Source: DATEJJ01 sp039649115
Lineage (GTDB): Bacteria; Actinomycetota; Actinomycetes; Mycobacteriales; Micromonosporaceae
Assembly: GCA_039649115.1 (NCBI GenBank)
Contig: JBBWZQ010000057.1
Span: 1-64,000 of the forward strand
Direction: 5' to 3'
DNA: 64,000 bases
Shown: one piece after another, positions 35,938-44,430 of the stretch
How the letters are laid out: every line of letters begins with the position of its first letter
Position numbering within the stretch: position 1 is the first letter of the stretch
Position numbers and translations under genes: made by a program
Notes under the pieces: model-generated
Database searches by the model: none
What the model saw: only the letters and a program-made list of their open reading frames with translations
What the model was told of the DNA's origin: nothing

Positions 35938-36360
35938 TCAGCCTTGACGCGCCGACGTCACCTGGAAAATCTGGCCCTGCATGCAGTGGCTCATCATCCC
36001 GGTCACCACCCGGCCGGTGACCACGACCTGCGCGCCCGCGCGGACGACGGTGTGGTTGTCCGACATCAGCTCGTAGGTCTTGCCGCCGGAGCGCAGGATC
36101 AGGCAGCCGGGTTCGACACCCTGCTCGACCTGCCCGGTCAGGGTCAGCTCCGTGCCGCCGGAGGGCGGCCGGATGCTGGGCGGGCTGCCGGGCCCGGGCG
36201 AGCCGCTGGACGCCGGCGGAGTGGGCGAGGTCGCGGGCAAGGACGGCGAAGCGCTGCCGTCGGCGGCCGCACCCGGTCCGGTGGACCCCCTGGCGCAGCT
36301 CGCGAGTGCTCCGGCGCAGACCACCGCCAGCACGACGGTCACGAGACGACGACTAGCCAT
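35938..36360 (-). CDS. Putative lipoprotein, unknown function
   Basis: A 140-residue exported protein with lipobox LASC (Cys ~22). A Pro/Ser/Gly-rich spacer (~25-65) leads to a small beta-rich domain (LTLTGQVEQGVEPGCLIL to GQIFQVTSARQG) with two cysteines (EPGC and SHCM) that could form a disulfide. The fold hints at an OB-like barrel, as in secreted DUF domains, but I cannot name it. ATG 36360 follows CTAGTCGTCGTCTCGTGAC without a strong ribosome site. It lies 23 bp before degV. Confidence 0.75.
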   Translation of the reverse strand: MASRRLVTVVLAVVCAGALASCARGSTGPGAAADGSASPSLPATSPTPPASSGSPGPGSPPSIRPPSGGTELTLTGQVEQGVEPGCLILRSGGKTYELMSDNHTVVRAGAQVVVTGRVVTGMMSHCMQGQIFQVTSARQG

Positions 36361-36394
36361 GTCAGTCGGACGCTCCAGCGACGAGTGCGGTTCC

Positions 36395-36994
36395 TCAACC
36401 GCGCGTGTTGTAGGACAGCAGCCGCCAGCCGGACTCCGGATCGGACCGCAGCTCGATCCAGTGGCAGTTGGCCAGCGCGCCGAGGGTACGGGTGACCGGT
36501 GCGGACCAGCCGAGCAGCGTACCCACGCCGTACTTGGCGGCCCCGCCGTGGGTGGCGACCACAACCGTACCGTCGGGAGCCCCGTCGGCCAGCTCCTGCA
36601 GCGCGGCGGCGACCCGCTTGGCCAGGTCGTCCACCTCTTCGAGGCCGCAGGCCCCGACCGGCAGCGCGGCCCGCCACCGGGCGTGCGCCTCTGGATAGCG
36701 CTCCGTCACCTCGGCCATGCTCAGGCCCTGCCACTGCCCGAAGTCCCGTTCTCGCAACCGCGGATCCAGCTGGACCGGCAGCCCGGTGAGCGTGCCGAGC
36801 GGCTCGGCCGTCTGCTGCGCGCGCAGCAGGTCGCTGGCCACGATCACGTCGGGGTGGCGGGCGGCGAGCCGGGGCGCCACCAGGGTCGCCTGCTCCCGGC
36901 CGACCGCGTCGAGCTCCACGTCGGTCTGGCCCTGTACGCGATTCTCCGAATTCCAGGCCGTGCGCCCGTGCCGCCAGATGATCAGGCGGGTCAC
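36395..36994 (-). CDS. Histidine phosphatase (phosphoglycerate mutase superfamily; GpgP-like position)
   Basis: Cofactor-independent-type phosphatase of 199 residues. The catalytic RHG is LIIWRHGRTAWNSENRVQGQ at the start. ASDLLRAQQTAEPL, RLRERDFGQWQG and VVVATHGGAAKYGV (second catalytic His) complete the site. The M. tuberculosis gene at this place next to rsfS (Rv2419c) is glucosyl-3-phosphoglycerate phosphatase GpgP. By position this may be the orthologue, but substrate is not proven. GTG 36994 overlaps the rsfS stop. Confidence 0.88.
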   Translation of the reverse strand: MTRLIIWRHGRTAWNSENRVQGQTDVELDAVGREQATLVAPRLAARHPDVIVASDLLRAQQTAEPLGTLTGLPVQLDPRLRERDFGQWQGLSMAEVTERYPEAHARWRAALPVGACGLEEVDDLAKRVAAALQELADGAPDGTVVVATHGGAAKYGVGTLLGWSAPVTRTLGALANCHWIELRSDPESGWRLLSYNTRG

Positions 36995-37386
36995 CGGGGC
37001 CCGCCGTCTGCGGGTACCAGGTCACGGTCGATGAACGGGATCGTCGGACAGTCCTTCCACAGCCGGTCCAGAGCGTAGAACTCGCGCTCCTCGGTGTGCT
37101 GTACGTGCACCACGATGTCGACGTAGTCCAGCAGGACCCACCGGCCGGCACGCTCGCCCTCGCGGCGCGCCGGCCTGGCCTTCTCCGGAAGTGCCAGCAG
37201 GCGCTCCTCGATCGCGTCCACGATCGCCTGTACCTGTCGCTCGTTCGGTGCGGACGCGACCAGGAACACGTCAGTTATCACGATCTGGTCGGCCACGTCT
37301 ATCAGCATGATGTCCTGGGCCTTCTTGTCGGCTGCGGCCTGCGCGGCGGACAGCGCCAACTCCACGGCGCGCTCGGATGCGGGCAC
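36991..37386 (-). CDS. rsfS: Ribosome silencing factor RsfS
   Basis: Binds ribosomal protein L14 and blocks subunit joining under starvation. The 131-residue protein includes ADKKAQDIMLIDVADQIVIT, FLVASAPNERQVQAIVDAIE and RWVLLDYVDIVVHVQHTEER with the family's conserved D-hydrophobic-H run. GTG 37386 has AGGAAGGAG 5 nt upstream. nadD-rsfS-phosphatase is a very conserved order. Confidence 0.95.
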   Translation of the reverse strand: MPASERAVELALSAAQAAADKKAQDIMLIDVADQIVITDVFLVASAPNERQVQAIVDAIEERLLALPEKARPARREGERAGRWVLLDYVDIVVHVQHTEEREFYALDRLWKDCPTIPFIDRDLVPADGGPR

Positions 37387-37450
37387 CTGGCTCCTTCCTT
37401 CGCCGGATGGGTGCGCCTCCAGCCTCTCACAGTCACGCCGCCCGGCCGAC

Positions 37451-38041
37451 TCACGACCGGTACAGGCTGCGTTTGGCGATGTACTGCACGACACCGTCGG
37501 GCACCAGGTACCAGACGGGCTGGCCGGCGGCGACCCGTGACCGGCAGTCGGTCGACGAGATCGCCATCGCCGGTACCTGTACCAGCGTGACGGTGTCCGC
37601 GGGCAGGTGCTCGTCGGAGAGCGTGAAGCCGGGCCGGGTGACGCCGATGAAGTGGGCGAGGTCGAACATCTCGTCGACGTCCTTCCAGGAGAGGATCTTC
37701 TCCAGGGCGTCCGCGCCGGTGATGAAGAACAGTTCGGCCTGCCGGTACACGCCGCGAAGGTCGCGCAGGGTATCAATGGTGTACGTCGGGCCTTTGCGGT
37801 CGATATCCACCCGACTGACCGTGAACCGCGGATTCGACGCGGTGGCGATCACGGTCATCAGATACCGGTCCTCCGCGGCGGTCACCTTCTCGGCCACCTT
37901 CTGCCACGGCTCGCCGGTCGGTACGAACACCACCTCGTCCAGCCGGAACCTGCCGGCGACCTCGCTCGCGGCCACCAGGTGGCCGTTGTGGATCGGGTCG
38001 AACGTGCCACCCATGATGCCGACCCGCGGTCCTGACCCCAT
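37451..38041 (-). CDS. nadD: Nicotinate-nucleotide adenylyltransferase
   Basis: Makes deamido-NAD from nicotinate mononucleotide and ATP. The 196-residue protein starts RVGIMGGTFDPIHNGHLVAA, with the (H/T)xGH nucleotidyltransferase motif. FVPTGEPWQK and the C-terminal AMAISSTDCRSRVAAGQ (ISST-x2-R) are diagnostic. It is in the nadD-rsfS pair; a 64-bp gap separates them. Confidence 0.96.
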   Translation of the reverse strand: MGSGPRVGIMGGTFDPIHNGHLVAASEVAGRFRLDEVVFVPTGEPWQKVAEKVTAAEDRYLMTVIATASNPRFTVSRVDIDRKGPTYTIDTLRDLRGVYRQAELFFITGADALEKILSWKDVDEMFDLAHFIGVTRPGFTLSDEHLPADTVTLVQVPAMAISSTDCRSRVAAGQPVWYLVPDGVVQYIAKRSLYRS

Positions 38042-38048
38042 CCGATGA

Positions 38049-39362
38049 TCATGCCAGATCGGCCAGCGGCGCCGGACCGCCCTCCCACCGGATCACCCGG
38101 CGCGCCTTGCCGACCTCCGTGCGCGGCAGGCTCCCGGGGGTCACCACGCGGACGTCGCAGCCGATGCCGATCCGGCGGGCCAGCGCGCCGCGCAGCCGCC
38201 CGGCCAGCTCCAGACCATCCACCGTGGACGAGGACGGCTCGCAGGCGACGACCAGCCGGGGCAGCGCCGCCCGGGCGTCCACGACGATCAGGTACTGCGG
38301 CGCGGCCTGCGGATCCGCCAGCACCACGGCCTCCACCTCGCTGGGGTACAGGTTCACGCCCCGGACCACCAGCATGTCGTCGACGCGGCCCACCACCTTG
38401 CTCATCCTGACGGAGGTGCGGCCGTCCTTCGACGGGGCCCGGTCGAGCCGCGCCAGGTCGCCGGTGCGGTAGCGCAGCAGCGGCAGCGCCTCCTTGGTCA
38501 AGGTCGTGAACGCCAGCTCGCCGAGCTGCCCGTCGGGCACCGGCCGACCGGTGAGCGGGTCCAGCGCCTCGACGTAGAAGTGGTCCTCCTGCACGTGCAG
38601 CCAGCCGGCGGAGTCGAGCGTCTCGCACGCCACCCCCGGCCCGATGATCTCCGACAGGCCGTAGATGTCCAGCGCACGGATGCCCAGCAGCAGCTCGATC
38701 TGCGCGCGCATCGGTTCGGTCCACGGCTCGGCGCCGTGCACGCCGACCCGCAGGCCCAGGCCGGACGGGTCCAGGCCGGCCGCCACCGCGGCCTCGCCGA
38801 GGTAGATGGCGTAGGACGGGGTGCAGGTGAGGACGTCGGGGTGCAGGTCCTGGATGAGCCGCAGCTGCCGTTCGGTGTTGCCGCCGGAGACGGGCACCAC
38901 CGTCGCGCCCAGGGCCCGGGCGCCGTAGTGGACGCCCAGGCCGCCGGTGAACAGGCCGTAGCCGTAGGCGTTGTGGATGACCGAGGTGGGCCCGGCGCCC
39001 GCGCCGGCCAGGCTGCGGGCCATGACGCGGGCCCACAGATCAAGATCATTCGAGGTGTACGCGACGAGCGTCGGCCGTCCGCCCGTACCCGAGCTGCCGT
39101 GCACCGACACGCACTCGGAAAGCGGCACCGCGAGCATGCCGAAGGGGTACCCGTCCCACAGGTCCGCCTTGGTCGTCACCGGCAGCGCGGGCAGGTCCGC
39201 CAGCGTCAGCTCGGCGCCGGCGGACGCCCCGGCCGCGCGCAGCCGCTCCCCCTGCACGCCGCCCGGCACCGCCAGCAGCCGGTCCACGAGCGACCGCAGC
39301 CGCACCGTCTGCAGGCGCGTACGTTCGTCGACCGGCAAGCTCTCCGCGGCATCGAGGATCAT
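38049..39362 (-). CDS. Phenylacetate-CoA ligase-like AMP-forming enzyme
   Basis: Adenylate-forming ligase of 437 residues in the PaaK family. The phosphate loop is HGSSGTGGRPTLVAYT (~88-103). YGLSEIIGPGVACE is the A5 (YG-x-(S/T)E) motif. LLRYRTGDLARL and VVGRVDDMLVVRGVNLYPSE form the hinge. The C-terminal small domain ends PRTEVGKARRV with the catalytic Lys. No phenylacetate genes surround it, so substrate could be another aryl or acyl acid. It overlaps pepN by 4 bp (ATGA). Confidence 0.88.
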   Translation of the reverse strand: MILDAAESLPVDERTRLQTVRLRSLVDRLLAVPGGVQGERLRAAGASAGAELTLADLPALPVTTKADLWDGYPFGMLAVPLSECVSVHGSSGTGGRPTLVAYTSNDLDLWARVMARSLAGAGAGPTSVIHNAYGYGLFTGGLGVHYGARALGATVVPVSGGNTERQLRLIQDLHPDVLTCTPSYAIYLGEAAVAAGLDPSGLGLRVGVHGAEPWTEPMRAQIELLLGIRALDIYGLSEIIGPGVACETLDSAGWLHVQEDHFYVEALDPLTGRPVPDGQLGELAFTTLTKEALPLLRYRTGDLARLDRAPSKDGRTSVRMSKVVGRVDDMLVVRGVNLYPSEVEAVVLADPQAAPQYLIVVDARAALPRLVVACEPSSSTVDGLELAGRLRGALARRIGIGCDVRVVTPGSLPRTEVGKARRVIRWEGGPAPLADLA

Positions 39363-41836
39363 CGGGCACCGCCCGGGGTGCCGGCCCGCGCGAGTGCCTG
39401 TGCCGCAAGGCTCCGCCGCAGGTCGTGGATCGCGTCCACGACCGCGCGCCGCACCGCCACGGTCAGGTCGTCGCGGGCGAGCATGCGCTCGGACATGTCC
39501 AGTGTCTCGGGTGCCACCGCGAACCTCGGGTACCCCAGCCGGGCGAGCCGGCCGGCCACCGGGGCAGGGCGGCGCAGCGCCATCAGCGGGAAGTCCAGCG
39601 CGTAACGGTCCACATAGGACTCGGTGACCGCCTGCTGCTCCGGTCGCCAGAACCCTTCGGCGGTGGCGAACAGGAGCGTGTTGGACAGCGTCCCGCCGGA
39701 GGTCAGCTCGTCCCAGGCCCGGGCCTTCGCCCGCGGGTCGGGCCGGGCCGCGCGGCACCAGGCGGCATGCTCGGCGCCGGCCGCGCGGTCGCGCCCGTAC
39801 TCCTCGTCGATCTCCGCTTCGGAGGCGTCACCGAGGACGGACAACCGGCGCAGCAGCCTCCAGCGCAGGTCGGCGTCGGCCAGCACGCCACGGGGCAGCC
39901 CCTCGCCGGCCAGCCTCCGGCGCAGTGCCGCCACGTCGTCGGTACCCGCCGCCCAGCCGCGCACCGCGCTCAGCCGCCGGGTGTCTCCCCGCGCGGCGAT
40001 GGCCGCGCAGTCCGCCGCCAGCCGGCGGGTCGCGGCCGGCCGGGCAGCCGCCGGCAGGTACAGCGGCACCGCGGCGTCCCAGGCGTTCGCCAGCAGGTCC
40101 TCGAAGACCGAGACGGTCGCCTCCCCGGGCAGCCCCCGGGCCAGCAGGTCGAGGAACACCTCGGCGGGCAGCAGCGCGTCGCGCACCGCCTCCCACGCGG
40201 CGCCCCAGAGCACCGCCCGGTTCAGCGGATCGACCACCCCCGGCAGCAGGTCGCACAGCAGGTCCCAGTCCACCAGCCGCGCCTTGGCGTAGGTCAGGTC
40301 GCCGTCGTTGACGAGCACCACGTCGTCCGGGCCCGCCCCGGCCGGTACCGGTATCCGTCCACTGTGGAGTGCCGCGGTCAGGTCCGCCTCGACGCGGGCG
40401 GTCGGCCGGCCGTCGCGCCGGTACCAGCCGATCCCGACCCGGTGTGGCCGCGGCACCGCGCCCTCCTGGATGACCTCCAGCTCCTCGCCCGTGGCCACCG
40501 GCCGCAGCGTGTTCACGCCCGCCTCGCGCAGCCACACCCGGGCCCACTCCCCCAGGTCGCGTCCGCTGGCACGCTGCAGCGCGGCGAGCAGGTCGGCGAG
40601 CGTGGCGTTGCCGAAGGCGCGCCCGGCGAAGTGCTCGCGCATCCCCGCGAAGAACACCTCGTCGCCGAGCCAGGCCACGAGCTGGCGCAGCACCGCGGCG
40701 CCCTTCGCGTAGGAGATGCCGTCGAAGTTGAGCAGGGCCACGTCGGTGTCCGCGACGTCGCCGGAGACGGGGTGGGTGGTGGGGCGCTCGTCGGCAGCGC
40801 AGCCCCACGCCTTGCGGCCCAGCGCGAAGGAGCACCAGACGTCGTGGAAGCGGGTCACCTCCGCGGCGACCCGGTGCCCCAGGTACTCCGCGAACGACTC
40901 GTTGAGCCACAGGTCGTCCCACCACCGCATGGTGACCAGGTCGCCGAACCACATGTGCGCCATCTCGTGTGCGATGATCACCGCTCGCAGTTCCCGCTGG
41001 GCGTCGCTGACGGCGGATCGGAACAGCAGGTCGTCGCGGAATGTCACGCAGCCCGGGTTCTCCATCGCGCCCGCGGTGAACTCGGGCACGTAGACCTGGT
41101 CGTACTTGCCGAACGGGTACCGCACGCCGAACAGTTCGTGGTACCGGTCCAGGCAGGCCCGGGTCACCTCCAGGATCTCCGGCGCCTCCCGGTCCAGGTC
41201 GGCGGCCAGCGACCGGCGTGCGTACACGCTCATCGGCACCCCGTCGTGGACGGTGTGCACGCCGTGGTACTGGCCCGCGACGAGCGCCACGAGGTAGGTG
41301 GCCAGCGGCGGGGTGGCCGCGAACTCCCACCGGCCCGGTCGCGCCGGCCGCCCCGGGCCGTTGCCCACCACCGTCCACTGTGGAGGAGCCGTCACCCGCA
41401 ACGTGACCGGCGCCTTGAGGTCCGGCTGTTCGAAGCAGGCGAAGACACTGCACGCGTCGTCCAGGAACGCGGCCGAGTAGAGGTAGGTGCCGCCGTCGGC
41501 CGGGTCCACGAACCGGTGCAGCCCCTGCCCGGTGTTGGTGTAGGCCATCGTCGCCCGCACCACGAGCTCGTTCTCGCCGGCCAGGTCGGTGAGCGGGAAC
41601 CGCCGCCGCGCCAGCGCCGCCCGGTCCAGCGCGCGGCCGTTGAGCGTGACCGACGCCAGCGCGCGCGGCGCGAGATCGAGGAAGGTACCGGCGCCCGGCT
41701 CGCCGGCCCGGAACCGGATGGTCGTGGTCGACCCGAACACCTCCGGACCGCGAGTGAGATCAAGATCGATCTCGTACCCGTCGACGCGCAGCAGCTGCGC
41801 CCGTCGCTCGGCCTCGGCTCGGGTCAGGCTCGGCAT
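39359..41836 (-). CDS. pepN: Aminopeptidase N (M1 zinc metallopeptidase)
   Basis: Removes N-terminal residues from peptides. The protein is 825 residues. GAMENPG near residue 255 binds the peptide N-terminus. HEMAH near 287 and NESFAEY 18 residues later form the HExxH-E zinc site. VRATMAYTNTGQGLHRFVDP and AAFLDDACSVFACFEQPD in the first domain are typical of the actinobacterial PepN. The C-terminal ~400 residues form the ERAP1-like helical bowl. ATG 41836 start. Coupled downstream to the PaaK-like gene. Confidence 0.95.
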   Translation of the reverse strand: MPSLTRAEAERRAQLLRVDGYEIDLDLTRGPEVFGSTTTIRFRAGEPGAGTFLDLAPRALASVTLNGRALDRAALARRRFPLTDLAGENELVVRATMAYTNTGQGLHRFVDPADGGTYLYSAAFLDDACSVFACFEQPDLKAPVTLRVTAPPQWTVVGNGPGRPARPGRWEFAATPPLATYLVALVAGQYHGVHTVHDGVPMSVYARRSLAADLDREAPEILEVTRACLDRYHELFGVRYPFGKYDQVYVPEFTAGAMENPGCVTFRDDLLFRSAVSDAQRELRAVIIAHEMAHMWFGDLVTMRWWDDLWLNESFAEYLGHRVAAEVTRFHDVWCSFALGRKAWGCAADERPTTHPVSGDVADTDVALLNFDGISYAKGAAVLRQLVAWLGDEVFFAGMREHFAGRAFGNATLADLLAALQRASGRDLGEWARVWLREAGVNTLRPVATGEELEVIQEGAVPRPHRVGIGWYRRDGRPTARVEADLTAALHSGRIPVPAGAGPDDVVLVNDGDLTYAKARLVDWDLLCDLLPGVVDPLNRAVLWGAAWEAVRDALLPAEVFLDLLARGLPGEATVSVFEDLLANAWDAAVPLYLPAAARPAATRRLAADCAAIAARGDTRRLSAVRGWAAGTDDVAALRRRLAGEGLPRGVLADADLRWRLLRRLSVLGDASEAEIDEEYGRDRAAGAEHAAWCRAARPDPRAKARAWDELTSGGTLSNTLLFATAEGFWRPEQQAVTESYVDRYALDFPLMALRRPAPVAGRLARLGYPRFAVAPETLDMSERMLARDDLTVAVRRAVVDAIHDLRRSLAAQALARAGTPGGAR

Positions 41837-41956
41837 GCCGCAATACTGCCGCATCCGCGCCGGTCCGGCCTCCTGGCCAGCGCAGGAGCCTGGCAGCGGG
41901 ACCGCCGTCCCCGGCGCCGCCGGCAACCGTCGTACCCCACCGGTAGCGTCCCCCGC

Positions 41957-42643
41957 ATGCGCATCGTCGACCTGCCCACATCCGAACGGCCGCGCGAGCG
42001 GCTGTCCCTCCTCGGCCCGAACGCGCTGGCCGACCGCGAGCTGCTGGCCGTCATGCTGGGCACCGGTGGCCGCCGCGGCTGCGGTGCACACGACCTGGCC
42101 GAGCAGCTGCTCGCCCGGTTCGGTTCGCTCGCCGGCCTCGCCCGGGCCCACCCGTCCGACCTGGCCGGCACCACCGGCGTCGGCACGGCCAAGGCGGCCG
42201 CGCTGGCCGCCGCGTTCGAGCTGGCCCGCCGCGCCGACCGGCCCGCGCAGCCCAGAAGGCTCGGCAGCACCGCCGACATCGTGCCGGTGGTGATGCCCCT
42301 GCTCGGCGGGCGCACCCGGGAGCGCCTGGTCGTGGTGGTCTGCGACAACGCCCACCGGGTGCTGGCCTGCGAGGTGGTCAGCGAGGGCTCGGCGGAGCGC
42401 GCGCTGGTGCCGGTACGCGAGGTCATCGTGGCCGTGCTGCGCCGCGACGGCAAGGCTTTCGCGCTGGCACACAACCATCCCGAGGGCGACCCGACCCCCA
42501 CGTCGGCCGACGTCGAGGCGTCCGAACGGATCGAGGAGGCAGCGGAAGCGGTCGGCCTGCGCTTCCTCGACCACGTCGTGGTGACCGATGACGCCTGGTG
42601 CGGGGTGACCACCTTCCCGCTGGAGAAAACGGCGCCGACGTGA
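41957..42643 (+). CDS. radC: RadC-family JAB1/MPN domain protein
   Basis: A 228-residue protein of the RadC family, whose role is still uncertain (originally DNA repair). The N-terminal helix-hairpin-helix is HPSDLAGTTGVGTAKAAALA. The JAMM metal motif HNHPEGDPTPTSAD near residue 173 is complete with upstream Glu in REVIVAVLRRDGKAFAL. ATG 41957 gives the canonical MRIVDLPTSERPRERL. It is divergent from pepN. Confidence 0.93.
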   Translation: MRIVDLPTSERPRERLSLLGPNALADRELLAVMLGTGGRRGCGAHDLAEQLLARFGSLAGLARAHPSDLAGTTGVGTAKAAALAAAFELARRADRPAQPRRLGSTADIVPVVMPLLGGRTRERLVVVVCDNAHRVLACEVVSEGSAERALVPVREVIVAVLRRDGKAFALAHNHPEGDPTPTSADVEASERIEEAAEAVGLRFLDHVVVTDDAWCGVTTFPLEKTAPT

Positions 42644-42657
42644 CGGCGGCGCTCCGC

Positions 42658-42663
42658 TACACT
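42658..42663 (+). promoter_or_regulatory. Probable -10 box of the trpS leader transcript
   Basis: TACACT ends 6 nt before the ATG of the Trp leader peptide, so transcription would begin at or next to the A of that ATG, making the leader peptide mRNA leaderless. No good -35 box could be placed. Confidence 0.5.
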
Positions 42664-42669
42664 GCGTCC

Positions 42670-42708
42670 ATGCGGAAATCGCCGAACCTCGGCTGGTGGG
42701 CGCCCTGA
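42670..42708 (+). CDS. Tryptophan leader peptide (trpS attenuator)
   Basis: A 12-codon frame, MRKSPNLGWWAP, with two adjacent Trp codons at 42694-42699, followed by a stop. It lies 104 bp upstream of trpS and is followed by a terminator hairpin. This is the classical layout of ribosome-mediated transcription attenuation. The auxiliary, indolmycin-resistant trpRS1 of Streptomyces coelicolor is known to be controlled in this way. Confidence 0.85.
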   Translation: MRKSPNLGWWAP

Positions 42709-42743
42709 CGGGCGGTCACACCTCCGCGTACCCGTAACTCACG

Positions 42744-42766
42744 CGGCCGCCCCACCCGGGCGGCCG
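42744..42766 (+). terminator. Attenuator terminator before trpS
   Basis: CGGCCGCCC and GGGCGGCCG form a 9-bp GC stem with a 5-nt loop, followed by TCGTCGTGTG. It stands between the Trp-Trp leader and trpS. A competing hairpin is expected around 42700-42745 (GCCC-TGAC-GGGC is visible at 42702-42713), but I could not resolve the full antiterminator by eye. Confidence 0.75.
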
Positions 42767-42812
42767 TCGTCGTGTGCCCGGGCGGGCCGGCCTCATACCC
42801 AAGGGAGTCGAC

Positions 42813-43790
42813 GTGCCCCGCCGTATCAGTGGCTTCACGCCCACCGGAACGCTTCAGCTCGGCAACTACCTCGGCGCGATCCGGCCGACCATCGCGGCCC
42901 AGTACGAGTCGGACTCGCTGGTATTCGTCTCGGACCTGCACGCGCTGACGGTCGAGCACGACCCGGCGCGACTGCGCGCGCAGACCCTGGAGGTGGCCAC
43001 CCTCCTGCTCGCGGCCGGCCTGGATCCGGCCCGCTGTCCCCTGTTCGTCCAGTCACACCTCACCGAACACACCGAACTGCACTACCTGCTCGAATGCGCC
43101 ACGAGCTACGGCGGGGCGCACCGGATGATCCAGTTCAAGGAGAAGGCGGCCCGGCATGGGCAGGTGCGGCTGTCCCTGCTCACCTACCCCGTGCTGATGG
43201 CCGCGGACGTGCTGCTGTACGACATCGACGAGGTACCGGTGGGCGAGGACCAGAGCCAGCACGTGGAGCTCGCCCGGGACGTGGCGACCCGGTTCAACGG
43301 CCGGTACGGCGAGACGTTCGTCATACCGAAGGCCTGTCACCCGCCCACGGCGGCCCGCGTCATGGATTTGTCAGACCCCACTGCCAAGATGAGCAAGACT
43401 GATCCGAGCGGCGCCGGCGTGCTGCGCCTGCTCGATCCGCCTGAGGTGCTGCGGCGCAAGGTGATGCGGGCGGTGACCGACCCTGGCCGGGAGGTGCGCT
43501 ATGACCCACACGGGCAGCCGGGCGTCGCCAACCTGCTCGACATCCTCGCCGCCTGCGTCGAGGACTCGCCCGCCGTGCTCGCCCGGCTCTTCTCGTCCTA
43601 CGGCGAGCTCAAGACGGCGGTCGCCGACACCGTGGTGTCCCTGCTGCTGCCCGTCCAGGAGCGCTACCGGGATCTCGCGGCCGAGCCCGGGGCCGTGCCG
43701 GGGATCCTGCGCGAGGGCAGGGACCGGGCGCGGCCGCGCGCGTCGGCCACCGTCGCCCGGGCTCGGCACGCGATGGGACTGGTGCGTTGA
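42813..43790 (+). CDS. trpS: Tryptophanyl-tRNA synthetase, attenuation-controlled
   Basis: Class Ic aminoacyl-tRNA synthetase that charges tRNA-Trp. The protein is 325 residues. The HIGH-equivalent is SGFTPTGTLQLGNYLGA (6-22). VFVSDLHALTV, TYPVLMAADVLLYD and VGEDQSQHVELARDVA form the Trp/ATP site. KMSKT is near residue 190. GTG 42813 has AAGGGAG 6 nt upstream. With its Trp leader it resembles the auxiliary TrpRS1 of Streptomyces, which confers indolmycin resistance. Whether the genome has a second trpS cannot be seen here. Its stop codon overlaps the likely -35 box of the padR gene. Confidence 0.95.
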   Translation: MPRRISGFTPTGTLQLGNYLGAIRPTIAAQYESDSLVFVSDLHALTVEHDPARLRAQTLEVATLLLAAGLDPARCPLFVQSHLTEHTELHYLLECATSYGGAHRMIQFKEKAARHGQVRLSLLTYPVLMAADVLLYDIDEVPVGEDQSQHVELARDVATRFNGRYGETFVIPKACHPPTAARVMDLSDPTAKMSKTDPSGAGVLRLLDPPEVLRRKVMRAVTDPGREVRYDPHGQPGVANLLDILAACVEDSPAVLARLFSSYGELKTAVADTVVSLLLPVQERYRDLAAEPGAVPGILREGRDRARPRASATVARARHAMGLVR

Positions 43791-43811
43791 CAGAGGACCG
43801 CGCCCCGGACA

Positions 43812-43831
43812 TATACTCCGCGTGGAGTATA
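43812..43831 (+). promoter_or_regulatory. PadR-type operator overlapping promoter and ribosome site
   Basis: TATACTCC-N4-GGAGTATA, perfect 8-bp arms. TTGACA at 43787-43792 is a fitting -35 box and the left arm overlaps the -10 (TATACT or CATATA). The right arm contains the GGAG Shine-Dalgarno of padR. A bound repressor would block both. Confidence 0.8.
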
Positions 43832-43833
43832 CG

Positions 43834-44430
43834 ATGCCGACTAACCCACACCGAACATTAACCCCGCTCGCCCTGGTGGTGCTCAGGCTCCTCCACGAGC
43901 GAGCCATGCACCCCTACGAGATGCAGCAGCTCATCCGCGACCGGGCGGTCGACCGCGTGGTGAAGGTACGGGCCGGCTCGCTCTACCACACCGTGGAGCG
44001 GCTGCGGCAGCTCGGCCTGATCGAGCACGTGGAGACCGGGCGGGAGGGGCGGCGACCGGAGCGCACCGTCTACGCCATCACCGACCTCGGGCGCGACGGG
44101 TACACCAGCAACCTGCGGGAGCTGGTCCGCGAACCGCACGAGGAGTTCCCCGTCTTCGCGGCGGCCGTCGAGATGCTCTACACGCTCGACCGCGACGAGG
44201 TGCTGCGGCTGCTCCAGCACCGCGGCACCGCCCTGGAAGCGACAGTGGCCGCGGGCGAGCAGGTGACGACGAGCCTGACCAAGCGCGGGCTGCCCCGGTT
44301 GGCGACGATCGAGGTGGAGTTCTGCCAGGCGATGCGCAGAGCCGAGCTGGCGTGGGTAAGACAACTGATCGACGAAATCAGGTCCGGGGCGCTGCCGTGG
44401 ACCACCGAGATCGAGGAGCCGTGTCCATGA
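43834..44430 (+). CDS. PadR-family transcription regulator
   Basis: A 198-residue repressor with the PadR winged helix (LTPLALVVLRLLHERAMHPY, VRAGSLYHTVERLRQLGLIE) and the C-terminal helical dimer domain (Vir_C-like, EFPVFAAAVEMLYTLDRDEV). ATG 43834 lies 6 nt after GGAG; an in-frame GTG at 43822 could serve a leaderless form. It overlaps the efflux gene by 4 bp. It very likely represses itself and the pump through the 43812-43831 repeat and responds to a pump substrate. Confidence 0.93.
   Translation: MPTNPHRTLTPLALVVLRLLHERAMHPYEMQQLIRDRAVDRVVKVRAGSLYHTVERLRQLGLIEHVETGREGRRPERTVYAITDLGRDGYTSNLRELVREPHEEFPVFAAAVEMLYTLDRDEVLRLLQHRGTALEATVAAGEQVTTSLTKRGLPRLATIEVEFCQAMRRAELAWVRQLIDEIRSGALPWTTEIEEPCP

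Noticed and set aside
39425..41956. Long plus-strand open frame opposite aminopeptidase N
   Set aside because: It is in frame with radC and open only because of GC bias; the aminopeptidase on the minus strand has a complete zinc site, and radC has its own start at 41957.
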